From assembly GCA_022511285.1 (NCBI GenBank), contig JAFLRW010000085.1, positions 1-8,066 on the forward strand: a stretch of 8,066 nucleotides of DNA. Direction: 5' to 3'. The position numbers were made by a program, and so were the translations under genes. The notes beneath the pieces were generated by a model. The model was not told the origin of the DNA. It saw only the letters and a list, made by a program, of their open reading frames with translations, and made no database searches. The DNA is from Duncaniella sp. GTDB taxonomy: Bacteria; Bacteroidota; Bacteroidia; Bacteroidales; Muribaculaceae. Positions 1 to 5,654 of the stretch are shown piece after piece (the stretch's first letter is position 1; each line of letters opens with the position of its first letter).

Positions 1-1125
1 TCGACACCATTGAATGTCTCAGCCGCCTTCTCAATCTACCCCAATCTTAAGGCAGGTGTGGCACTCTTCACCCCCTACGGTTCATCAATAGACTGGACTC
101 GCGACTGGCCCGGCTCAGTGCTTTCACAGAGTGTTGACCTCAAGGTCTTCACTGTGCAGCCTACAATTGCGTGGCGCCCCATCAAGGGACTTTCAGTTGG
201 CGCCGGATTGATGATTACCTGGGGCTCGGTCAACCTCACCAAGGGACTTGTAAATCCGGAGTCGTTTGACCGTATGCTGGCACTTAACAACATTCCCGCC
301 GAACCTTTCGGCAATACATCTCCTGCATCGGTCAATCTCACCGGCACTTCCCAAATACGTCTCGGAGTGAACCTCGGTGCACAGTATGAGATTAATGACC
401 AATGGCGTGTGGGCGCATCCTGGCGCTCGCAGATGGGGATGAAGGTCAAGGCAGGCGAGGCTGCCGTAGAGTATGCCAACCCCGTGGCCCAGATAGCACT
501 CGCCGAAACTCTCGACCTTTTGAATCAGGCCAATTTCTCTGCTGAAATGCCCTGTCCGTGGGTATTAGGTTTTGGCGTGTCATATAAGCCTGTGAGCCGC
601 CTCACTATTGCCGCCGATGCCCGCCTCACCGGATGGAGCGCATATAAGAATCTTGACATAGAGTTTGCCGCCGAACAGCTCCAAGCTTATAATCAGCATA
701 TTGAGAAAAATTATTCCGATTCGTGGTGTATCTCAGTTGGCGGACAGTATGCAGTGACAAATCGTTTCGACGCACGACTCGGCCTGATGATTGACACAAC
801 CCCCGTTGATAAAAACTTCTACAATCCCGAGACCCCCGGCATGACCAAAATTGAGCCGACGGTCGGGCTCTCCTTCCGCCCCGTCAAGGGACTGTCAGTC
901 GACGTTGCCTTTATGTATATCCACGGCTGCGGAGCTAAAGGAGCCTCTTGCGAATACCCCGACTTGATTGGGCAGCAAGTGTATGCTACAATGATGGGGG
1001 CTATGGGTCCTGAAGCAGGAGCACAGGCCGCCGCAGCTGCAGGATTTAAAACTACTCAGACTTTTGCAGCTGACTATAAACTCCACGCCTTTGCCCCCTC
1101 TATCGGCATCAGCTACACGTTTTGA
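1..1125 (+). CDS. FadL/OmpP1-family outer-membrane channel, C-terminal part (5' end outside window)
   Basis: FadL-type proteins are 14-stranded outer-membrane beta-barrels that admit hydrophobic compounds such as long-chain fatty acids or aromatics; the substrate here is unknown. The reading frame is open from base 1, so the TTG at position 10 is not a real start; signal peptide, hatch domain and first strands lie upstream. The 374 visible residues alternate amphipathic strands and turns, with family-like phrases: FSIYPNLKAGVALFTPYGSS near the left edge, WRPIKGLSVGAGLMITWG, a repeated PVKGLSV near residue 296, then GLSFRP. The protein ends in SYTF, a terminal Phe typical of barrels inserted by the BAM machinery. 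A Gly/Ala-rich stretch before the last strand is probably an extracellular loop. No hairpin terminator follows in the 46-base gap to the next gene. The family call is confident; the cargo is not. Confidence 0.88.
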   Translation, partial: STPLNVSAAFSIYPNLKAGVALFTPYGSSIDWTRDWPGSVLSQSVDLKVFTVQPTIAWRPIKGLSVGAGLMITWGSVNLTKGLVNPESFDRMLALNNIPAEPFGNTSPASVNLTGTSQIRLGVNLGAQYEINDQWRVGASWRSQMGMKVKAGEAAVEYANPVAQIALAETLDLLNQANFSAEMPCPWVLGFGVSYKPVSRLTIAADARLTGWSAYKNLDIEFAAEQLQAYNQHIEKNYSDSWCISVGGQYAVTNRFDARLGLMIDTTPVDKNFYNPETPGMTKIEPTVGLSFRPVKGLSVDVAFMYIHGCGAKGASCEYPDLIGQQVYATMMGAMGPEAGAQAAAAAGFKTTQTFAADYKLHAFAPSIGISYTF

Positions 1126-1133
1126 AGCGCTCT

Positions 1134-1167
1134 TTTGAGATACTTTAGAAAAAATTTAGTATCTTTG
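1134..1167 (+). promoter_or_regulatory. Bacteroidetes-type promoter placed directly on the next start codon
   Basis: A perfect -7 box TAnnTTTG (TATCTTTG, 1160-1167) is preceded by a TTTG at 1134-1137. The spacer is 22 bases, slightly over the usual 19-21. The box ends only 4 bases before the ATG at 1172. Since this box normally lies about 3-5 bases before the transcription start, the transcript would begin at or within a base or two of the ATG. The GGAG at 1167-1170 is inside or beside the box and one base from the ATG, too close to act as a ribosome binding site. Confidence 0.55.
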
Positions 1168-1171
1168 GAGC

Positions 1172-1996
1172 ATGGATAGAATATCAAATTCCTTTTGGAG
1201 TAAAATTAATCAGATTGCAGGTGATGATTTTACTCCAAAAGGATTAAACGAATTGGAAGAATATGCAGAACAATTTGCCGGAAGAAGGATTGTATATAAA
1301 CGATTTTCATCGCAGGAACAGCATGGCTGCTCAGCGGGAGGTGTTAATAATGTCATTGCATCCTTACTCGCGGGAGCAAAAGTTGCGGCAAATGGAGTTG
1401 CTGAAGGATGCATCAAGGATTTCAAAAGTGAACTCAAACTTGCTGAGAAACAAATTGACACAATAAAACATTGGGCTAAAAAGGCCAACGTTTGGATTGA
1501 TAAGGTAGAGGAGGTGTTAGTTTCTTCTTTCGGAGATATCTTAGCGCAGGGAGGAGAAGCTGATGTCTATGATAATGGCGTGTCGGTGATAAAAACAATT
1601 GGGTTAGATTATTTTGTGCAACCAATTTATGCTTTAGATAGAATATCACTGCACAATACATATTTCCCTGAAACGAGACTTAAAGTTGTTGGCTTCGGAG
1701 AGAATATAGATGGCGATTTTAAAATCATAGTTGAGCAGCCGTATATACAGGGATTTCCGATGACACAGGATGAAATTGAAAATTATGTATATGCATTGGG
1801 GTTCAAATTAAAAGATATAAAGAGTTGGACATATTATACTCCTGAGATTTATTTGAGCGACATGCATGATGAGAATGTATTGAAGTCTAAGAATGGCACT
1901 GTATTTGTCATAGACTGCGATATAAGAATTAATTTTGCCGGTCTTAATTCTGGCGGCACGCGAGTCTTGTGTACGGATATTGATTTTGCGAGATAA
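1172..1996 (+). CDS. Orphan protein with divergent protein kinase-like domain (PolyVal-type kinase-like)
   Basis: This 274-residue protein has two parts. Residues 1-115 form a helical N-terminal region with the phrases GRRIVYKRF (38-45) and GCSAGGVNNVIASLLAGAKV (52-71). Residues 118-274 carry the layout of a protein kinase-like fold: a glycine-rich turn GGEADVY (127-133), a following lysine in SVIKT (K141), a hinge-like IVEQPYIQG (186-194), a catalytic-loop-like D230-x-H232-x-x-N235, and a metal-binding-like VIDCD (D248, D250). From memory this resembles the putative polyvalent (PolyVal) kinase domain proteins of Bacteroidetes and their mobile elements; I could not run a search. Substrate and role are unknown, and a pseudokinase or aminoglycoside-phosphotransferase-like enzyme is possible. 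No signal peptide or membrane segment is seen. The gene is clearly AT-rich (18 G/C in bases 1201-1260, against 31 of 60 at 2281-2340), which suggests transfer. The next in-frame Met is residue 197, so M1 is the sensible start. Confidence 0.72.
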   Translation: MDRISNSFWSKINQIAGDDFTPKGLNELEEYAEQFAGRRIVYKRFSSQEQHGCSAGGVNNVIASLLAGAKVAANGVAEGCIKDFKSELKLAEKQIDTIKHWAKKANVWIDKVEEVLVSSFGDILAQGGEADVYDNGVSVIKTIGLDYFVQPIYALDRISLHNTYFPETRLKVVGFGENIDGDFKIIVEQPYIQGFPMTQDEIENYVYALGFKLKDIKSWTYYTPEIYLSDMHDENVLKSKNGTVFVIDCDIRINFAGLNSGGTRVLCTDIDFAR

Positions 1997-2013
1997 GATT
2001 TTTGCCATAATTC

Positions 2014-2038
2014 TGCATAATCGCAACTGTTATATGCA
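2014..2038 (+). promoter_or_regulatory. Possible operator: inverted repeat upstream of the rubrerythrin -7 box
   Basis: TGCATA (2014-2019) is matched by its reverse complement TATGCA (2033-2038), with 13 bases between, centred about 23 bases before the -7 box, in the expected -33 region. The right arm belongs to the palindrome TATGCATA (2033-2040). A site here could bind a peroxide-responsive regulator, but the sequence does not match a regulator motif that I know, and short AT-rich symmetry can arise by chance. Confidence 0.2.
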
Positions 2039-2048
2039 TAAAGTTTGC

Positions 2049-2056
2049 TAACTTTG
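2049..2056 (+). promoter_or_regulatory. -7 promoter box of the rubrerythrin gene
   Basis: TAACTTTG is a perfect match to the Bacteroidetes TAnnTTTG element. It would start transcription near 2060 and give a leader of about 45 bases before the ATG at 2105. No good TTTG is found at the expected -33 distance, which fits a promoter that needs an activator. The leader is AT-rich and has no clear Shine-Dalgarno sequence, as is usual in this phylum. Confidence 0.6.
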
Positions 2057-2104
2057 CATCATTGTAAACAACATCATCAATAACATTCAATTTAGATTTC
2101 AGCT

Positions 2105-2659
2105 ATGAAGAAGAAATTTATCTGTACCGTGTGCGGCTATGTGCACGAAGGCGACCAGGCTCCCGAAGAGTGCCCCCTCTGCCATGTAGGTGCGGAAATG
2201 TTTAAGGAGATGACTGATGAGGCCGAATCTCTTGAGTTTGTGACCGAGCACGAAATCGGTGTAGCCAAGACTACCGACGACCAGATGAAGGCTGACCTCC
2301 GCGCTCATTTTGAAGGCGAGTGTTCAGAAGTGGGAATGTATCTCGCAATGTCGCGCCAGGCTGACCGCGAGGGGTATCCCGAAATAGCAGCGGCTTTCAA
2401 GCGCTATGCTTTTGAGGAGGCAGAACACGCTTCTAAGTTTGCCGAACTGCTTGGTGAGTGTGTGTGGTCAACCGAAGAGAACCTCAAACGCCGTATGGCT
2501 GCCGAGGCCGGTGCCAATGCCGATAAGATGCGCATAGCCCGCCGTGCCAAGGAACTCAACCTCGATGCCATTCACGACACTGTCCACGAAATGGCTAAGG
2601 ACGAGGCTCGCCACGGTCAGGGATTCCAGGGCCTTTACAACCGCTTTTTCAAGAAGTAA
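2105..2659 (+). CDS. rbr: Reverse rubrerythrin (N-terminal rubredoxin, C-terminal ferritin-like diiron domain)
   Basis: Rubrerythrins are cytoplasmic non-haem iron enzymes of anaerobes that reduce hydrogen peroxide to water at a diiron site, using electrons passed through a rubredoxin-type iron centre. Here the order is reversed from the classical enzyme: the Fe(Cys)4 rubredoxin-like domain comes first, with C7-x-x-C10-G-Y and C23-P-L-C26, followed by a four-helix ferritin-like domain (about 55-184). Candidate diiron ligands are E72 in the FEGE segment, E105-x-x-H108 in FEEAEHASKF, and E167-x-x-H170 in DEARHGQGF. At 184 residues it is complete and near the usual length. The ATG at 2105 sits just before the first rubredoxin strand (MKKKFICTVCGY), which supports this start. 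It has its own promoter and terminator, so it is probably a single-gene unit. The role in oxidative stress defence follows from the family; inducibility is inferred. Confidence 0.95.
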   Translation: MKKKFICTVCGYVHEGDQAPEECPLCHVGAEMFKEMTDEAESLEFVTEHEIGVAKTTDDQMKADLRAHFEGECSEVGMYLAMSRQADREGYPEIAAAFKRYAFEEAEHASKFAELLGECVWSTEENLKRRMAAEAGANADKMRIARRAKELNLDAIHDTVHEMAKDEARHGQGFQGLYNRFFKK

Positions 2660-2683
2660 GTAAAGCATTTATCCATACAAATC

Positions 2684-2730
2684 ACTACGGGCTACCCGGC
2701 ATTAGTGCTGTGAGTAGCCCGTAGTTTTGT
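2684..2730 (+). terminator. Strong intrinsic terminator after rubrerythrin, possibly bidirectional
   Basis: ACTACGGGCTAC (2684-2695) pairs perfectly with GTAGCCCGTAGT (2714-2725), a 12-bp stem closing an 18-base loop, followed by TTTTGT. The hairpin lies between two convergent genes. On the - strand it is followed by a weaker T-containing stretch, so it may also stop transcripts of the Ala/Lys-rich gene coming from the right. Confidence 0.9.
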
Positions 2731-2739
2731 CTATTGTTT

Positions 2740-3087
2740 TTAGTGCAACTTTTGAGATAGGTTGTGAGCGGTTTCGGCTATAGAGTCGAGAGCAGAGGCG
2801 GCGCCGGCTTTCATCTTGTCAACAAAAGGAGCTGTGTGTTCCTTGACCTCAGCAGCCTTCTTGGCAGCCTCACATCTGATAGCCGATATCTTGCCGGCGG
2901 CTATCTCTTGAGCTTGGGTCTTTTTGTCTTTGAGGATTGCCTTGGCCTCGTCGATAGATTCTTTCATTTCAGCCTTGGCGGCTTTACACCGAGCCTTGGC
3001 GGCCACTTTGGCGGCTTTGGCACTCACTTTAGCTGCTTGCTCAGCCGTTGCGGTAGCGGCATCGGCAATTACCTGTTCCTTGTTCAT
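2740..3087 (-). CDS. Small Ala/Lys-rich helical protein of unknown function
   Basis: The 115-residue product contains 33 alanines and 19 lysines. It has no proline except P87 and almost no aromatic residues, so it should be helical nearly throughout. Residues 15-65 consist of short Ala-Ala-Lys-type blocks like those of histone H1-like or LEA-type proteins. The last 30 residues (APFVDKMKAGAASALDSIAE and onward) read as an amphipathic helix. No signal peptide, membrane segment or metal motif is seen; the two cysteines (C34, C72) are isolated. Possible roles are nucleic-acid binding, coiled-coil scaffolding or stress protection; none can be chosen from sequence. It lies 71 bases downstream of rsmD on the same strand. 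No TAnnTTTG box is visible in that gap, so it may be co-transcribed. Codon use resembles its neighbours, and the frame opens with a plausible start (MNKEQVIADA), so I take it as real rather than as antisense to the longer + strand frame. Confidence 0.72.
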   Translation of the reverse strand: MNKEQVIADAATATAEQAAKVSAKAAKVAAKARCKAAKAEMKESIDEAKAILKDKKTQAQEIAAGKISAIRCEAAKKAAEVKEHTAPFVDKMKAGAASALDSIAETAHNLSQKLH

Positions 3088-3158
3088 AACTGTAGAGTGT
3101 TATTAGGTTATTGTTTGAGTTTTGTTACATCATTACAACAACCTTCGAGCAACTCTGT

Positions 3159-3707
3159 TCAGTCAGCGGAAGATTTTATGAATAAAGAAAAGTTAACAGA
3201 GCCGTATGTGCGGTGCTGGATGAATCCCGGAAGGGCTGAGAAGTCGTAGGCCTTGGAATGTTCCATAATAAAGAGTGCATCTGGAGCCAAGAGTGCAGAA
3301 TTTATTATAGCTGAGGGTATTTCGGCAAAGCCGGGCATATCGTAAGGCGGATCGGCAAAAACGATATCGAACGGACCGGCAGCTGAGTCGTGGATATAGC
3401 GCACAGCGTCTGTGCGCAGCAGCCGCAGATTGGTCTCGCCCAGCTCCGAGACAACTTTCTGGATAAACCTCGCCTGGGTCTGAGCCTTCTCTACAGCGGT
3501 GACAGAGGCTGCACCTCGCGACAGGAGCTCAAACGACACAGCCCCTGTCCCGGCAAAGAGGTCAAGACAACGCTTCCCATCGACATCAATGAGGTTTTCA
3601 ATGACATTAAAGATGTTTTCACGCGCAAAATCAGTGGTTGGGCGTGCTGTAATATTGGCCGGCACATCAAATCGACGCCTGCCGTATTTTCCACGAATTA
3701 TTCGCAT
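3159..3707 (-). CDS. rsmD: 16S rRNA (guanine(966)-N2)-methyltransferase RsmD
   Basis: RsmD transfers a methyl group from S-adenosylmethionine to the N2 of G966 in the small-subunit rRNA during ribosome assembly in the cytoplasm. The 182-residue protein has the full family layout: MRIIRGKYGRR at the start, a conserved ARPTTDFARENIFN segment (21-34), the SAM-binding motif I LDLFAGTGAVSFE (48-60), an acidic residue after strand 2 (E73 in VEKA), and the catalytic motif IV DPPY (119-122). The usual length is about 180-200, so it is complete. Its ATG lies inside the end of the upstream DUF3822 gene: the two overlap by 10 bases in different frames, which suggests translational coupling. It appears to be the last or next-to-last gene of the nnr operon; I see no clear hairpin terminator directly after it. 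Confidence 0.95.
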   Translation of the reverse strand: MRIIRGKYGRRRFDVPANITARPTTDFARENIFNVIENLIDVDGKRCLDLFAGTGAVSFELLSRGAASVTAVEKAQTQARFIQKVVSELGETNLRLLRTDAVRYIHDSAAGPFDIVFADPPYDMPGFAEIPSAIINSALLAPDALFIMEHSKAYDFSALPGFIQHRTYGSVNFSLFIKSSAD

Positions 3708-4528
3708 AATGGAGCTACAATCATATCAAACGGAGCGCCAAGGGCTTCTCTCCCGGCTTTAAACATTTGTGGAGGGAAAATCACCGGCATTACTCGTGCT
3801 ATGTACTCGCGCAGGCGCGTAGAGAGGTCTTCGCGTAGCGGTGAAAAGCCGGCCAGCAGCATTTCGTCAATTTTGGGATCGAGTTTCAGGCTTTCTCTCG
3901 AAGCGAGGATATAATAGAGTGCATCTGCCGGCTTATCAAAAGCAAATGTATTGGCCATCAGCAGATGTGAACCGCGCAGGGCTATCATGTCCAAGCTGTT
4001 TTCACGCAGATTGGCTATAGTGCGCACCGTATTACTCCGCCCGGGATGAGCTGCGAAATAGCGTAGCAGACTTGATAAATGAGAGTCGATGCACAGGTTG
4101 GATGTAAAAGTGCGGCGCAGGAATCGGGAGAGATCGCGCTCCAGACCATAGACAATGGCGGAGTTTGATGTACCATTGTTGTCAACGATTATTTCCCCGT
4201 CAAAATCCGGCCATTGCATTTTGAACATTCGGCGTAGCGCGTCGTGGCCCTGCAAGAGGAGTTCAGAGGGCACTGAAAGCACTCTGCGAGCCTCTATGAT
4301 GCAATATGTGCGTCGAAAGTCGGATAGTAGCAGGGGATTGTCGTAGATGGTCTCCTCAAGCATCCCCATAGTCGGGCCGGTGGGGGAAATAAGTGAGTAG
4401 GAACGATGAAGGAAGGAGTTATCGCTCACCACACTATAGACCGCCGCATCAAGCTGCTCGGGACAGATACGAAGCAGGAGGTTGCATATCGAAGGATCGG
4501 CTATAAGGTCCTTGTCGAGTCGTTCCAT
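3698..4528 (-). CDS. DUF3822 family protein
   Basis: This 276-residue protein fits DUF3822, a family largely confined to Bacteroidetes and commonly found just before rsmD, as here. Structural relatives are said to have an actin/PilM-like ATPase fold, but no enzymatic role is established to my knowledge. Visible features are a first half of alternating strands and helices with VPSELL (86-91), a central GEIIVDNNGTSNSAIVYGLE segment (111-130) that would start the second lobe, and a later NLRENSLDMIALRGSHLLMANTFAF stretch (173-197), typical of the second lobe in this family. There is no signal peptide or membrane helix, so it is probably cytoplasmic. The gene starts 11 bases after the DUF4831 stop and overlaps rsmD by 10 bases. 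The tight packing suggests co-production with RsmD, and a role in ribosome or translation biology is only a guess. Confidence 0.82.
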   Translation of the reverse strand: MERLDKDLIADPSICNLLLRICPEQLDAAVYSVVSDNSFLHRSYSLISPTGPTMGMLEETIYDNPLLLSDFRRTYCIIEARRVLSVPSELLLQGHDALRRMFKMQWPDFDGEIIVDNNGTSNSAIVYGLERDLSRFLRRTFTSNLCIDSHLSSLLRYFAAHPGRSNTVRTIANLRENSLDMIALRGSHLLMANTFAFDKPADALYYILASRESLKLDPKIDEMLLAGFSPLREDLSTRLREYIARVMPVIFPPQMFKAGREALGAPFDMIVAPLCE

Positions 4529-4539
4529 AGCCGGAAGGA

Positions 4540-5628
4540 TTATTCGCTGAGGGTCCCCAACTCTCTTACCGCACCAGTAAGTGGGTCGAATCTAAGGTAA
4601 GAGGGGAGTTTCTTAGCGGTGAATAATGTGGGATCAATGCCGAACACTACACCGTATTGAGCCACTTCAAAGCGTCTGGACACCAAATCTTTGCCCTCGA
4701 AAGTCAGTGTAGCTTCGGCAGTTCCCGGGATTCGGTAGGCCACACCGCCCTTTGGGAAAGTCTTTGTTATTCCTTTTTCGTTGACAGGAAGTTCGCCGAT
4801 TGTTGTCGGCTTGATAGTCAGATAGATTGGAGCGCCGGAAAGGTCATCGGCACTGACAAGACCATCGATAGCCGACAGTCTGGCCACTACGCTTCGTCCG
4901 GCCTGCGAGGGGTCTGCCGGAATATCTATCGTATATGTCTTCACCTCGACTGAGGTCTGCTCCGTGCCGAGAAACATTGCCGTGAGAGCTTCCTCCTGGC
5001 GGTCTATTCGAGCGAGGGCAGTTTTCATCGCATCGCCGTCGGCAGGCATTGCATCGGCCTGACCTGATATGATTTCGTTGCGCACGTTGCGTAGTTCATA
5101 TATCTTGGCAGCTGCCAATTCGGCTCGCTTGGCCGACGAGCGGCTCTGTATCATTTCCGGCGTGACAGCCTGCCTGGCTTCGGGCGTGTCAAGGATTGTA
5201 GGCTTGGGAGCTATGGGTGTGGGGAGAGATGTGCCATCATGCTCAGGCTCATAATCGGCATCGTTTATGCTAAGGGGAAATCCTTCAGAAGTTAAGGTAA
5301 TATATGTTCCGTTTCCGCCTTTGAGAGTAACGAGATACTCCTCCTCCTTGTCGGCAACGGCTGTTGGTGAAATGACTCCCTCGGTTAGGCGCCAACTCAC
5401 TGACGACTGCAGAATGGGGTCGGCGTTGAGATACTTTCTGGCATATTGGTAGAACTCACCGGGAGTGCGCACAGTCTTCTCGGCTGCTATAGTCACCTTC
5501 AATCCCGTGAGCGGCAGAGTGTAGATGAGACCATACTCATTAGCCTTCGTGGCTGTGAGCTTCTGTGTGGTCTGTCCATTGACGGCTAATGCCGAGACAA
5601 GGAGTAGAATCCAAGAGATATATTTCAT
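4540..5628 (-). CDS. DUF4831 family secreted protein
   Basis: The 362-residue product begins with a clear Sec signal peptide (MKYISWILLLVSALAVNG, cleavage probably after G18) and lacks a lipobox cysteine, so it should be periplasmic or outer-membrane associated. The body matches my memory of DUF4831, a Bacteroidetes family of about this length. It has an N-terminal strand-rich part (20-130), a Pro-rich linker (about 135-150), a helical segment with many Ala, Glu and Arg (about 155-215), and a C-terminal strand-rich domain containing FPKGGVAYRIPGTAEATL. No catalytic motif is recognised and the function is unknown. It follows nnr by 26 bases and precedes DUF3822 by 11, so it sits mid-operon. 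It is the only exported product among otherwise cytoplasmic maintenance genes. The leader carries no evident Shine-Dalgarno sequence. Confidence 0.8.
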   Translation of the reverse strand: MKYISWILLLVSALAVNGQTTQKLTATKANEYGLIYTLPLTGLKVTIAAEKTVRTPGEFYQYARKYLNADPILQSSVSWRLTEGVISPTAVADKEEEYLVTLKGGNGTYITLTSEGFPLSINDADYEPEHDGTSLPTPIAPKPTILDTPEARQAVTPEMIQSRSSAKRAELAAAKIYELRNVRNEIISGQADAMPADGDAMKTALARIDRQEEALTAMFLGTEQTSVEVKTYTIDIPADPSQAGRSVVARLSAIDGLVSADDLSGAPIYLTIKPTTIGELPVNEKGITKTFPKGGVAYRIPGTAEATLTFEGKDLVSRRFEVAQYGVVFGIDPTLFTAKKLPSYLRFDPLTGAVRELGTLSE

Positions 5629-5654
5629 TTTCAGAGTTACTTTTTTAGTTACAA

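Noticed and set aside
1167..1170. GGAG as a Shine-Dalgarno sequence for the gene at 1172
   Set aside because: It is one base from the ATG, too close to pair with the ribosome, and it overlaps the promoter box.
3088..3158. Terminator between rsmD and the Ala/Lys-rich gene
   Set aside because: Only a five-pair TTGTT/AACAA symmetry is present, with no GC-rich stem or T-run.
2764..3249. 161-codon + strand open frame opposite the Ala/Lys-rich gene and the rsmD end
   Set aside because: It is the antisense image of Ala/Lys-rich codons, giving an improbable Gly/Leu/Phe/Cys-rich product. It has no family resemblance and starts just after a strong terminator.
3390..3914. 174-codon + strand open frame across rsmD and DUF3822
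   Set aside because: It is antisense to two well-supported genes in an overlapping operon, with low-complexity Arg/Ser-rich sequence and no recognisable domain.
5629..5654. Internal promoter before DUF4831 (TAACTCTG)
   Set aside because: One base differs from the -7 consensus and there is no spaced TTTG. The 26-base gap is better explained as within an operon.
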